A stretch of 64,000 nucleotides of DNA from SMYC01 sp963578475 (lineage in GTDB: Bacteria > Acidobacteriota > Vicinamibacteria > Marinacidobacterales > SMYC01), in the NCBI GenBank assembly GCA_963578475.1, contig CAUZCL010000009.1, forward strand, positions 70,016-134,015, read 5' to 3'. The position numbers and the translations under genes are program-made. The notes beneath the pieces were generated by a model, which had not been told where the DNA came from, searched no databases, and saw nothing but the letters and a program-made list of their open reading frames with translations. Shown here one piece after another: positions 54,110 through 63,549 of the stretch (the first letter of the stretch is position 1; every line of letters begins with the position of its first letter).

Positions 54110-55102
54110 TTACTCGCTCGGTTCGGGAACGTCCTTGATGATCTCTTTCAAGATATCGTCGGTGTCGATATGTTCCGCCTCGCCCTCGAAGTTCAAGAGC
54201 AGGCGATGCCGCAACGCTGGGTAAGCGACCGCGCGGATATCCTCGCACGAGATGTGCACGCGGTCGTTTAGGAGTGCTTGCATCTTGCCGCCGAGAACGA
54301 GCGCTTGCGTGCCGCGTGGGCTCGCGCCGAAGCGGACATATTTGTTCGAGAGCGGATGGGACTGGGGCGCGTTGGGATGGGTCCCGAGCGTGAGGCGGAT
54401 GGCGTAGTCCTGGACCGGTCTCGCGATCGGTACGGACAACACCGTTTCTCGCATTTGAAGCACTTCCCCCTTCTCCAGGACCGGTTTCGCTTGCGGCGCA
54501 TCGACTTGCGTCGTGCGGTCCATGATGTCGTGCATCTCGTCGGCGGTGGGGTATTCGATCTTGAGCTTGAAGAGAAACCGATCCATTTGCGCTTCGGGAA
54601 GCGGGTAGGTGCCTTCGAGCTCGATCGGGTTTTGCGTGGCCATCACGAAGAACGGCTCGTCGAGCTTGTGGGTGATGTTCCCAATGGAGACGCTCTTCTC
54701 CTGCATGGCCTCGAGCAATGCGGACTGCGATTTCGGGGTCGCGCGGTTGACTTCGTCGGCAAGCATCAAGTTGCAGAAGATGGGGCCTGGTTGGAAGTCG
54801 AGAAACTTCTCGCCATCTTCGGTCTCCCGAAGGACATTCGTGCCGATGAGGTCGCCGGGCATGAGGTCCGGGGTGAACTGAATCCGGTTGAAATCGAGAT
54901 TCAGCACGTCGGACAATGTCTGGACGATCAACGTCTTTCCCAAGCCCGGGATGCCTTCGAGAAGCACATGGCCTCGTGTGAGGAGGCATGACAGGATGCT
55001 GCCGACAACCTCCCGGTTGCCGACGATGACCTTGCCGATCTCATCCTGGACGGCGTTGTACTGTTTGTGAAACTGGCCGATTTCTTTCTCGATCGCGATC
55101 AT
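54110..55102 (-). CDS. MoxR-family AAA ATPase
   Basis: 330 aa. Walker A EGIPGLGKTLIVQTL, Walker B MLADEVNRATPKSQSALLEA, sensor 1 FFVMATQNPIELEGTYPLPE, plus the MoxR lid (RFGASPRGTQALVLGGKMQA). MoxR ATPases act as chaperones in assembling metalloenzymes or cell-envelope complexes, usually with DUF58 and vWA proteins. Here the start overlaps the stop of a large membrane coiled-coil gene (ATGA), its likely partner. No DUF58 gene follows; the downstream region is kinase debris. Confidence 0.9.
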   Translation of the reverse strand: MIAIEKEIGQFHKQYNAVQDEIGKVIVGNREVVGSILSCLLTRGHVLLEGIPGLGKTLIVQTLSDVLNLDFNRIQFTPDLMPGDLIGTNVLRETEDGEKFLDFQPGPIFCNLMLADEVNRATPKSQSALLEAMQEKSVSIGNITHKLDEPFFVMATQNPIELEGTYPLPEAQMDRFLFKLKIEYPTADEMHDIMDRTTQVDAPQAKPVLEKGEVLQMRETVLSVPIARPVQDYAIRLTLGTHPNAPQSHPLSNKYVRFGASPRGTQALVLGGKMQALLNDRVHISCEDIRAVAYPALRHRLLLNFEGEAEHIDTDDILKEIIKDVPEPSE

Positions 55103-56679
55103 GGGTCTGGGCTCGTCTCCGTACTGTTAAGAATAGACAAAAAATAGCGCTTCACCAACGAGCGATATTGCCAGGGCACTCCCTCGCGCTCCATGGCGCT
55201 CTCCTCAGCATAGTCCCCACGCTGCTGAATGACTTCGTAGTTGAGGGTGGACTTCTCTTCTCTAGACAGTCTTTCGAAAATCTCTTCCGGGATGGGCTGT
55301 TCTTGTTCTTCTTTGGCGAGCATCTCGAGCGCGAGCTGAACTTCGAGGCTCGTCGCCTCCCCAAAAACTTGCTCGTCAGAACCGCCGCCCGGGCCGGTCG
55401 TATCCCCTGCCGGTCCCGCATCTACGGGCACCGCGCTCGACGGGTCTCCCTGCATCTGAGCCATCTGCATTTGATTGCTCATCATGCCTTGCGCGCTCTG
55501 CATCGCCTGGCCCGAAGCCTCCTGCTGCTGGCCAGATTGCTGTTGCTCGCCGGCTTGCTGCTGGCCCATCGACGCTTGCAGCTGCTGCATTTCCTGGCTC
55601 ATCTGGTCCCCGTCCTGCTGAGCCATCTGCTGCCCCATGTTATCGAGCTGCTCGGCCATCGCTTCGAGGCTTTGCGCCATCTTCGCGAGGTCTTCCGGCG
55701 ACAGGTCGCCGGCGGCCTGCTGGAGGTTCTCCATCATTTCCGCGAGCTCTTGATTTTGAACGTTGGCGCCTTGCAGCGCTTCGAGCAGCGCTTGAAGCTC
55801 TTCGGAAGTTTCGGCGTTCGCGAGACGTTCCGCGAGCTCTCGAAGAAGCTTGGCGGCTTCCTTCGTGTTTTGATTTTTCAGAGCTTCCGCGAGATCCGCG
55901 AGCGCGGCCGACGACTCGAGCTGGGCGGCGAGCTGCTCGAGGTCCATGGAAAGCCGCTCCATATCCACCTGGCTCGCCGCGAGGGCGTCTTGGGCCTCGC
56001 TCAACTCCTGGAGGCTCTGCACAAGCTCGATATCTCTCCGGCGCAGCCGGTCTAGAGCCTCCGAGAGCTCTTCGAGCTTTTCTTCCTCAGGAGCCAGAGC
56101 TTCGGCTTGTTCGAGTAGCTCTTCGAGGGCCTCTTCCTGCCCGAGCGTAGCCGTGAAGAAGTCGACATTCTGGAGCTCTTGAAACCAGCCTGGGTTCCAT
56201 GAGAACAGCGTAAAGAGAACGACGCCGAGGCCTGACGCGTAATAAAGATTTGTGGGAACAACGGTCGGGGCCATTTCCACGGGCGAAAGCTCCGAGGCTG
56301 CGTCCGCGCTCCGCGCGATTTGGAGCTCCATCCACTCGGACGTTTTCTCGAGGCCGAGAAAAGCAAGGGCGCTCTTGAGCGCGTCTTTCAAATCGGCGCC
56401 CCGGTCGGCGACGACGGCCGAGCGCGAGAGACTTCGCCGCTTCAGGTAATTCCAAACGACCCATGCGACGATTCCGGCGGCCGCAAGCACGAGCAGGACG
56501 GTGCGCGCGGTGGTCGAGCTCCAGAGCCCGGTGAGCTTGAGAAAGAGAAGCACCGACACGAATCCCCATAAACCTTGCGTCAAGTGCGTCAAGGCGTCGT
56601 TTCGGCGGAGACGTCGGTCGACCGAGCCGAGAAAGTCGAGGATCCGGTCGCGGTTTTTGGTGTCGTGATCAGAATGCAT
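55099..56679 (-). CDS. membrane protein with long Gln/Met-rich coiled coil, MoxR partner
   Basis: 526 aa. Two close transmembrane helices (~33-80) and a third (~150-170) are followed by a long helical region (~180-330) rich in Glu/Leu heptads (EALEELLEQAEALAPEEEKL), then a Gln/Met-rich part (MGQQMAQQDGDQMSQEMQQL). The C-terminal domain ends EREGVPWQYRSLVKRYFLSI. The layout resembles DUF4175-like proteins encoded with MoxR genes. Likely an envelope scaffold acted on by the coupled MoxR ATPase (inference). Confidence 0.75.
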   Translation of the reverse strand: MHSDHDTKNRDRILDFLGSVDRRLRRNDALTHLTQGLWGFVSVLLFLKLTGLWSSTTARTVLLVLAAAGIVAWVVWNYLKRRSLSRSAVVADRGADLKDALKSALAFLGLEKTSEWMELQIARSADAASELSPVEMAPTVVPTNLYYASGLGVVLFTLFSWNPGWFQELQNVDFFTATLGQEEALEELLEQAEALAPEEEKLEELSEALDRLRRRDIELVQSLQELSEAQDALAASQVDMERLSMDLEQLAAQLESSAALADLAEALKNQNTKEAAKLLRELAERLANAETSEELQALLEALQGANVQNQELAEMMENLQQAAGDLSPEDLAKMAQSLEAMAEQLDNMGQQMAQQDGDQMSQEMQQLQASMGQQQAGEQQQSGQQQEASGQAMQSAQGMMSNQMQMAQMQGDPSSAVPVDAGPAGDTTGPGGGSDEQVFGEATSLEVQLALEMLAKEEQEQPIPEEIFERLSREEKSTLNYEVIQQRGDYAEESAMEREGVPWQYRSLVKRYFLSILNSTETSPDP

Positions 56680-56718
56680 CCACCCGGCGACTGACCTCTC
56701 CTCTCTATAACTGCCCTT

Positions 56719-56747
56719 TTGACCAGAAATCGACGGGTCATTAGGAC
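56719..56747 (+). promoter_or_regulatory. promoter for the SGNH hydrolase operon
   Basis: TTGACC, 17-nt spacer, TAGGAC in the gap between divergent genes, 36 nt before ATG 56784. Confidence 0.4.
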
Positions 56748-56783
56748 GGTCGCATTCTACACTATTCTGCTAATCTCTGGCGG

Positions 56784-57521
56784 ATGCGCGCTGTCCTTTG
56801 GATTCTGGTGGCCCTGCTCCTGTCGGCCTGTGAGAAGGGCCAGACGCTAACGACGCCTCCCGAGCCCGCGGCGCCGGCGGCCTCTACGCCCGCCACGATG
56901 CCGCTCGTGCGTATCATGCCGCTCGGCGACTCCATCACACAGGGCGACTCGGACCACAACACCTACCGGCGCCCTCTCTGGAAGAGCCTTCAAGCCGACG
57001 GCTACAACGTCGATTTCGTCGGCAGTCTCCGCCTGAACCACCGGGGTCCGCCGCCAAACGACGATTTCGACCGCGATCACGAGGGCCATTGGGGCTGGCG
57101 CGTGGACGAGATTCTCGGCGATATCCACCGCTGGGCCGAAGAGTACCGGCCGGACGTCGTGCTCGTTCACCTCGGCTCGAACGACCTTTTCCAGCGCCAG
57201 AGCCTCGAGAGCACGCTCGAGGAGCTCGGCGAGCTCATCGACGCCGTGCGCGATGTCCAGCCGCGGGCAACCTTTCTCCTCGCCCAAATCATCCCGACGG
57301 ACAGCTCCGCCGCCAATGCGCGCATTCGAAATCTGAACGCTCGCATCCCGGAGCTCGCCGCGGCCAAGTCCACCGCGATGTCCCTCGTGCTCGTCGTCGA
57401 TCAGTTCACCGGTTTCGACCCTGCGTTGCAAACTCATGACGGGGTCCATCCGAACGCTGACGGTGAGATCCACCTCTCCGATCGGTGGCTCGAGGCACTG
57501 CTTCCGGTGCTGTCGCCATGA
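56784..57521 (+). CDS. SGNH/GDSL hydrolase lipoprotein
   Basis: 245 aa. Lipobox LLSAC at residues 13-17, then a Pro/Ala-rich linker. Block I GDSITQGDSD (nucleophile Ser), block III HLGSNDLFQ, block V DGVHPNADGE (Asp/His). These esterases deacetylate glycans or hydrolyse lipids at the cell surface; similar proteins act on polysaccharides. Its stop overlaps the alcohol dehydrogenase start (ATGA), so they are coupled. Confidence 0.87.
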   Translation: MRAVLWILVALLLSACEKGQTLTTPPEPAAPAASTPATMPLVRIMPLGDSITQGDSDHNTYRRPLWKSLQADGYNVDFVGSLRLNHRGPPPNDDFDRDHEGHWGWRVDEILGDIHRWAEEYRPDVVLVHLGSNDLFQRQSLESTLEELGELIDAVRDVQPRATFLLAQIIPTDSSAANARIRNLNARIPELAAAKSTAMSLVLVVDQFTGFDPALQTHDGVHPNADGEIHLSDRWLEALLPVLSP

Positions 57522-58460
57522 AAGCCATCACGTTCCGCGGCACGGAGAGCGTGGCGCTCGAGAACGTTCCTGACCCGAAGATCGAAGCCTCGACCGACGT
57601 TATCGTGAAGAATCGCCTCACGGCGATTTGTGGCTCGGACCTGCATGTCTATTTTGGTCGGGAGACGGGAAACGATCCAGGAACGCCGATGGGTCATGAG
57701 TTTCTCGGCGAAGTGATCGAATTCGGTAGCGCCGTCAGCACGTTATCGCCGGGGGACGTTGTCGTGTCGCCTTTTACGTCCAATTGCGGCGCGTGTTTTT
57801 ATTGCAAGCAAGAACTCGCCTGTCGGTGCACACGCGGCCAGCTCTTTGGGTGGGTCGAGAACGGCAAGGGCCTAGCGGGTGTGCAGGCCGAATATACGCG
57901 CGTGCCGCTCGCGGATGCGACCGCGTTCAAGATTCCGGAAGGCATCGAAGACTAGCCAGCTTTGTTTCTCGGGGACATCCTCGCGACCGGCTTTTTCTGC
58001 GCGGACATGGCAGGCGTCGAGCTGGGGGGCGTCTACGCGGTGGTAGGCTGCGGGCCGGTCGGACTGCTCGCGATCGTGGCTGCGCGTGAGCTCGGGGCGG
58101 AGACGGTGTTCGCCATCGACAGGCTTCCCGAGCGGCTCGAGCTCGCGAACGGGTTCGGCGCGACGCCCATGAACGCGGTCGTTGCAGACGCCAAAGCTAT
58201 CGTCGATGAGGCCACGGATGGACGCGGCGCGGACGCGGTGCTCGAAGTGGTCGGAAGCCCAGAGGCCACACGCCTCGCCGTCGATCTCGTCCGTCCCGGC
58301 GGCGTCATCTCCGCCGTTGGCGTCCACACCGAATCGAGCTTTGCCTTCTCGCCAGGCGAAGCCCATGACAAGAACCTCACCTACCGCGCCGGCCGCTGCC
58401 CAGTGCGTCACTATATGGAGCGGCTCCTCCCGCTCGTCCGGTTCCTGCGACGGAAGGTGC
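57518..58460 (+). pseudogene. zinc-dependent alcohol dehydrogenase, in-frame stop and lost C-terminus
   Basis: MKAITFRGTESVALENVPDP, catalytic-zinc Cys in AICGSDLHVYFG, GHEFLGEV, structural-zinc cysteines in NCGACFYCKQELACRC. At 57953-57955 the frame reads GIED, TAG, PALFLGDILATGFFCAD, where relatives have Glu; GAG to TAG explains it. The Rossmann part (GCGPVGLLAIVAARELGA) follows intact. At ~58460 the gene switches into a kinase propeller before its last ~50 residues. Intact relatives oxidise formaldehyde or other alcohols with NAD. Confidence 0.78.
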
Positions 58461-58466
58461 CGGAAG

Positions 58467-59606
58467 TCCCTTTTTCTCTCCGGACGGCGAGTGGGTAGGT
58501 TTTTTTACCGACCGAAAGCTTCAAAAGGTCGCATGGAATGGTGAGCTCCCATCGACGATCTGCCTCGTAGCGGGTTTCGCCGGCGGCGCATTCTGGAACG
58601 AGAGCGAACAGATTATCCATTCCGACACTGGGTCGGGGATATTTCGGGTGCCAGCCTCGGGAGGAAAGCCGGAGTTGCTAACGAGCCCAGATTTCACGAA
58701 GGGCGAGTTTAGCCTCATTACCCCGCAGCCGTTGCTGGGACGTGACGTGCTGTTGATCTCTATTCGAACTTACGAGGGAGAGTGTTTCGGTCTGAATTTT
58801 CTCGAAACAGGTGAGCGACGCGTTCTCGGGGAGGGTAGCCGCGCTCATTATGTCCCGACCGGCTCCGTGGGTCATCTCGTCTATACACATGAAGGCAGCT
58901 TGAGGGCGGTTCCCTTCGACGCGTCGAAGCATGAGCTCGTGGGGGCGCCGGCCTCGATTTTCGATGGAGTGGGTCGCATCGCGGCATCAAGTAACGGGAG
59001 TAACGGGAACCTCATTTTCATTCACCCCGATGCCGTTGCGGGGAAGCTGGTGGCGGTCGATGGGCAGGGGAAGGCGAGAACGTTGACCGATGATCTCATT
59101 CGCGACGGTCGCGCTCGCTTGTCGCCCGATGGAACACAGGTGGCGACCTATGTCGACCTTTGTTGCCTATTTGTGTATGACGTAGAAAGGGGCACGCGGA
59201 GTCGAGTGACGGAGCCCGGGAATTACGCTCCCGAGTGGACACCTGACGGAAAGAAGATCGCGTTCTTCTCGTACGACGCTGGGGCGAAGGACGTCTACTG
59301 GAAATCGGCCGACGGGACTGGCGAGGCGGAGCCGCTCCTGGCGCAAGAACACTCACAATGGCCAATCAGCTTTTCTCCCGATGGAGAATGGCTCGCAATC
59401 AGCGAGCTCCATCCGGTGACAGGCTGGGACATCTGGATGTTGTCTCTTCAAGGAGATCGCTAGCCTTCGTCTCCAACGACTCCGGGCGAGACGAAGTTTT
59501 CATCCTCCCTTTCCCTGGACCCGGGGAAAAAGTGACGGTCTCGCCGGCGGGTGGTAACGCGCCGATGTGGTCTCGGGACGGTCGACAGAGGAGCTTCGAC
59601 GCCTAG
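58467..59606 (+). pseudogene. PD40 propeller of a kinase gene, 5'-truncated with internal loss
   Basis: FFSPDGEWVGFFTDRKLQKV, GIFRVPASGGKPELLTSPDF, RLSPDGTQVATYVDLCCLFV, PEWTPDGKKIAFFSYDAGAK, SFSPDGEWLAISEL up to a stop at 59463. The adjacent frame then gives LAFVSNDSGRDEVFILPFPG and APMWSRDGRQRSFDA to 59606. About 20-30 codons between the two are missing. No kinase domain precedes it. Confidence 0.68.
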
Positions 59607-59620
59607 CCCCGGCAGAATAA

Positions 59621-61639
59621 TCAGCGCGGCACGTCGCCGCCGTTTCGTTGGTAGATAATCATCCCCTCTGTGTCCTCGGGACTCGAAACGTGGGGCAGCA
59701 GGCCCAGGCGCTCGCGCCGCATGGCATTGACGACCTCGAGGCCTGCCGACGGCGCACCGCCGAGATTGCGATCGTTCTTGTATCGAGCGAGCGCGGCGGC
59801 GGTCGTGGCGTTCAATATACCCCGCGCGTTACCATCCTCATCGAACGCAGCCCGGTTGTCGGGCGAGAGGTAGCCAAACTCTACGAGCGAGGCTTGAAGC
59901 CACTTCACGTCTTCGCCTCGGCTTTGCCCCATGACCCGAAATCCGGGCTCCTGGTTTCGGATGGACCGCCACCGGTAGTAGAGATTCTCGAGGTCGTGGA
60001 TTGCTCGGGTGCTGTTGTCGATCCGAAGGTTAACGTAGTCGTCGGTGTTTTGCGGACCGAGACCTCCGGGCCGCTTCTTTTTGACCACGAGGGTCGCTCC
60101 CATGCGTCCGCGCGCGTCGCCGCCGGCGCGGTCCGCGGCGGCCAACGCCGCGAGTAGCCGCTCGGCGAGCGGCATGCCGGAGCCTTCCGTTCGCTCGAAC
60201 GTGTCCGCGAAGCCGTCCACGACTTCGGGGCCGGCGAGTATATTACCCGAGGTCGCGTAATTCTTCCCGTAGCGCTGCCCTTTCCACATGCTCTCGGTGC
60301 CGGTCGCCGAGATACTTCGTCCTTGGACGTCCACGATGTTGATTTGTCCCCCTCCCCACTGGTCGCCGTAGCGATCGCGGAGGCGCTCGATCACGCCTTC
60401 TGGCGTTTCGCCCTCCTCTAGCCAATCCAGTATTTCGTTCGCGTCTTTGTAGGGCGAGCCGCCCATCGTCGCGACCGCGCCAACATCGGCTCGCACGTGC
60501 ACCGCGATGGGGGCCACGGCGAAAAAGCGCGACGCCATGGCGATGCCAACTTCACCTGACTCCGAATCGTAGCCGGCGATCGAGAGGCTGCTGATTCTGT
60601 GGGGGTCGGGCTCGAAAGATGCATCCGCTACTTTCCAGAACGAGCTCGAGCCACGGCCCCGAGAGCGATCGTGAAGAAGAGAGATCATCTTGATGACCGT
60701 CTCGCGGTTGGCGCTCTTGCCCTCTCCGAGGTCGTGATCGCGCTTGAACGCGACGACCGCGGCAGCAGTGGCGTCGTTGAAGATGCCTCGCGGCTTTCCG
60801 GATGCGTCGAAGAGCTCGCTATCGCCGCTTTCCGCGTAGCCGAGCTCGACGAGCCAATTCTGCAAGCGGGCGACGTCGTTGCCGCGCGTCTGCTGAATCA
60901 TCCGGCTCCCGTACTGCTGCGCACGTTCCACTTTCCAACGCTCGTAATGATCCCGAAGCTCGTTGACGGCGTGCGGGCTGTCATCGACGCGCAGGTCGAC
61001 GTGGAGGCCAGTGCTTCGATAACCCGCCCCGGGTTTGTACACTTGAAGCACCGCGCCCATTTGTCCCCGCGCATCACCTCCCGCGCGGGTCGCGGCTTCG
61101 AGAGCTCGCATGAGTCGCTCGGCCAGGGGAAGCCCCGAGCCCGCAGTACTCTCGAACGAGTCACCGAAACCCGCGACGACACCTGGTCCGGCGAGAATAT
61201 TGCCGGACGCCGCATAGTTCTTACCGATGCGTTGACCGTTCCAGTCCGAGAGGTTCGGGTTCTCGGTGGCGGCCACCGAGCGACCCTTCGCGTCGACGAT
61301 ACTCATCTGGCCGATATGGTCGTAGCGTTGGCGTAACCGCTCGAGAACCTCGTCGGGTGTCGCACCGTCCTCCATCCAGTCGAGCATGAGAGGCCCGTCT
61401 TTATAAGGGGCACCTCCCATCGTCGCAACCGCTCCCACGCCGGCGCGCACATGCGCCATCACATAGCCGACGGCAAAGACACGCGAAGCGCAGGCAACGC
61501 CGACTTCTCCGGTTTCCGGGTCGTAGGCGGCAATCCCGAGACTTCCCATGACATGGTCTTCTCGAGTTGCGTCGACTTGAGAGAAAGCGGGTGCTATGCC
61601 GAGACCAAAGAGGGCGACTAGAGTCCAGAGCGCTCTCAT
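59621..61639 (-). CDS. exported protein with two DUF1028-peptidoglycan-binding modules (copy A)
   Basis: 672 aa with signal peptide (TLVALFGLGIAPAFSQ). Module 1: DUF1028 at ~35-230 (LGIAAYDPETGEVGVACASR, GNILAGPGVVAGFGDSFEST, GGDARGQMGAVLQVYKPGAG) and a peptidoglycan-binding-like domain at ~250-325 (DVARLQNWLVELGYAESGDS). Module 2 repeats the order at ~350-645 (LSIAGYDSESGEVGIAMASR; DVKWLQASLVEFGYLSPDNR). DUF1028 is placed in the Ntn-hydrolase clan; the Ser expected near the mature start (SxSI) is Gly in module 1 (SLGI) and Ser in module 2. Overlaps copy B by ATGA, with GGGAGGTG as its ribosome site. Confidence 0.85.
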   Translation of the reverse strand: MRALWTLVALFGLGIAPAFSQVDATREDHVMGSLGIAAYDPETGEVGVACASRVFAVGYVMAHVRAGVGAVATMGGAPYKDGPLMLDWMEDGATPDEVLERLRQRYDHIGQMSIVDAKGRSVAATENPNLSDWNGQRIGKNYAASGNILAGPGVVAGFGDSFESTAGSGLPLAERLMRALEAATRAGGDARGQMGAVLQVYKPGAGYRSTGLHVDLRVDDSPHAVNELRDHYERWKVERAQQYGSRMIQQTRGNDVARLQNWLVELGYAESGDSELFDASGKPRGIFNDATAAAVVAFKRDHDLGEGKSANRETVIKMISLLHDRSRGRGSSSFWKVADASFEPDPHRISSLSIAGYDSESGEVGIAMASRFFAVAPIAVHVRADVGAVATMGGSPYKDANEILDWLEEGETPEGVIERLRDRYGDQWGGGQINIVDVQGRSISATGTESMWKGQRYGKNYATSGNILAGPEVVDGFADTFERTEGSGMPLAERLLAALAAADRAGGDARGRMGATLVVKKKRPGGLGPQNTDDYVNLRIDNSTRAIHDLENLYYRWRSIRNQEPGFRVMGQSRGEDVKWLQASLVEFGYLSPDNRAAFDEDGNARGILNATTAAALARYKNDRNLGGAPSAGLEVVNAMRRERLGLLPHVSSPEDTEGMIIYQRNGGDVPR

Positions 61640-63549
61640 TGGTCACCTCCCAAACGCTGCACCTCTTGCTCGAGCTTTCTCAGCATGAACTGTACGAGGT
61701 AGGCTCCTTCGTCTAGCCCCGCAGCACTCTTCCAACGGGTCGTGGCCTCGGCGGTCGCATCGTTGAAAACGCCAAGCGGCGCCCCTTGCTCGTCGAATGC
61801 GTCCCGATCGGTCTGTTCGAGATAGCCGAGCGTGCGTAAGTGACGCTGCAGCTGCTGGACGTCCCGCCCAGTCGTTTGCTCGATCGGCTGGAAGCCGACG
61901 CCATAAAGATGATGAAACTTCCACTCTTCCCAGAGCGCACGAAGCTCTGGGATGGCTTGCGTGCTGTCGTCGACTCTCAAGTCCACGAGCAAGTCGGTTC
62001 CGCGAAAGCCCGCACCTCTTCGATAGACCTTGAGCTGAGCGCCTTGCTGCCCGCGCGCGTCGCCTCCCACGGCGTAAGCCCCTTCACACGCCATCAATAA
62101 GCGCTCGGCAAGAGGGAGCCCCGAGCGCTCGGTGGTCTCGAAGACGCTCGCGAACGCATCGACCACGGCCGGGCCGGCAAGAATGTTCCCGGACGCCGCG
62201 TAGTTCGCACCGTATCGCTGGCCTTGCCACGGCCTCCCGCGCGGCCCGGTTGCGGAGATACTGCGACCCTCGGTGTCGACGATGTTGATTTGCCCAGTAT
62301 CGTGTAGCGTGTCCCGCACACGGCGAGCGACGTCGAGCGGCGTCATGTTTTCTTTCTCCATCCAATCGAGCATCTCTTCGCCCATTGGAAACGGGCCGCT
62401 CTGCATGATGGTGATGGAGCCCACCCCCGCGCGCGTAAAGGACGCGAAGGGCCCGACGGCGAAATATTTGGACGTCATGCAATTACCGACGTCGCCCGTC
62501 TCGGGGTCGAAACCAACGATCGAGAGCGACGACATGATGTCCTCTTCCCGCGTTGAGTTTGACGCGAGGTAGGCCGACCGGGTTTCGTCGTCGATACCGG
62601 CTCGCGCCAGCTCTCGACGGATCGAGGTGACGGTCTCGAGACCGGCCGACGGGGTTCGGCCAAGGTGGTGCTCGACTTTGTAGCGCGCGACCGCGTTGGC
62701 GGTGACGTCTTCGAACAAACCGTTGGGCTCCCCGTTCTCGTCGAAGACGGTCCGCTCACTCCCGCTCAGAAAACCGAGGGCTTCGAGGCTTCGCTGCAGC
62801 CACATCACGTCGCGACCGCGACTCATCTCCATAATGCGGAACCCGGGCGTCTCGGCGTGGGTATCTTTGAAGCGCATGTAGAGCTTTCTCAGCTCGATGA
62901 TGGCGTTGCGACTATCATCGACTCTCAGGTTCACGAGATAGTCGGTGCCTCGAAGACCTCCGCCTTTGCGCATAACGATGAGCGTCGCAGCCATGCGTCC
63001 TCGCGCATCACCCCCTGCGCGGTCGGCAGACTCGAGCGCTTGGAGGAGCCGCTCCGCGAGCGGCAAACCCACTGAAGCCGTAGCTTCGAAGCGCTCGGCA
63101 AAGGCCTCTACGACTTGAGGCCCAACCAGGATGTTTCCCGCCGACGCATAGTGTTTGCCGAAGCGATGGCCTCGCCACATCCGCGCTTGCGCGTGACTCG
63201 TGGTTGAGACACTCCGTCCCTTCGCGTCGACGATATTGATCTGACCGATGCCCTCGGGGTACTTTTCGCGCAGCAGGTCGAGCGCTTGCTCCGGACTGCG
63301 GCCTTGCTCGAGCCAGTCGAGGAGTGTCCCTCCCTCGTTGTGCGGCGCGCCGCCCATCGTCGCGACCCCCCCGACACCGGCGCGAACGTGCGCGGCAATC
63401 GGGCCCACCGCGAAGAATCTCGACGCCAACGCGATGCCCACATCGCCCGTCGCCGGATCGAACGCGACGATTGACATGCTCGCGGCTGTGACGTGTGGGA
63501 GCGCGAATGTGGCCGTCAACACAAGAACCACGTTTCGGTAAAACCGCAT
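61636..63549 (-). CDS. exported protein with two DUF1028-peptidoglycan-binding modules (copy B)
   Basis: 637 aa from ATG 63549 (MRFYRNVVLVLTATFALPHV, signal peptide; GAGAGGGAAA upstream). Module 1 begins MSIVAFDPATGDVGIALASR with GGDARGRMAATLIVMRKGGG and the LQ-rich domain DVMWLQRSLEALGFLSGSER. Module 2 begins LSIVGFDPETGDVGNCMTSK, diverges at the otherwise conserved GGVATMGGAP stretch (here GSITIMQSGPFPMG), then DVQQLQRHLRTLGYLEQTDR. First gene of the coupled pair with copy A. Both copies probably bind the cell wall through the C-terminal part of each module; catalytic activity is unproven. Confidence 0.85.
   Translation of the reverse strand: MRFYRNVVLVLTATFALPHVTAASMSIVAFDPATGDVGIALASRFFAVGPIAAHVRAGVGGVATMGGAPHNEGGTLLDWLEQGRSPEQALDLLREKYPEGIGQINIVDAKGRSVSTTSHAQARMWRGHRFGKHYASAGNILVGPQVVEAFAERFEATASVGLPLAERLLQALESADRAGGDARGRMAATLIVMRKGGGLRGTDYLVNLRVDDSRNAIIELRKLYMRFKDTHAETPGFRIMEMSRGRDVMWLQRSLEALGFLSGSERTVFDENGEPNGLFEDVTANAVARYKVEHHLGRTPSAGLETVTSIRRELARAGIDDETRSAYLASNSTREEDIMSSLSIVGFDPETGDVGNCMTSKYFAVGPFASFTRAGVGSITIMQSGPFPMGEEMLDWMEKENMTPLDVARRVRDTLHDTGQINIVDTEGRSISATGPRGRPWQGQRYGANYAASGNILAGPAVVDAFASVFETTERSGLPLAERLLMACEGAYAVGGDARGQQGAQLKVYRRGAGFRGTDLLVDLRVDDSTQAIPELRALWEEWKFHHLYGVGFQPIEQTTGRDVQQLQRHLRTLGYLEQTDRDAFDEQGAPLGVFNDATAEATTRWKSAAGLDEGAYLVQFMLRKLEQEVQRLGGDQ

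Noticed and set aside
33737..57955. Alternative genetic code or stop-codon recoding
   Set aside because: TAA, TAG and TGA all occur inside genes, while the same codons end neighbouring genes normally; no selenocysteine-type hairpin stood out after the TGA at 36409.
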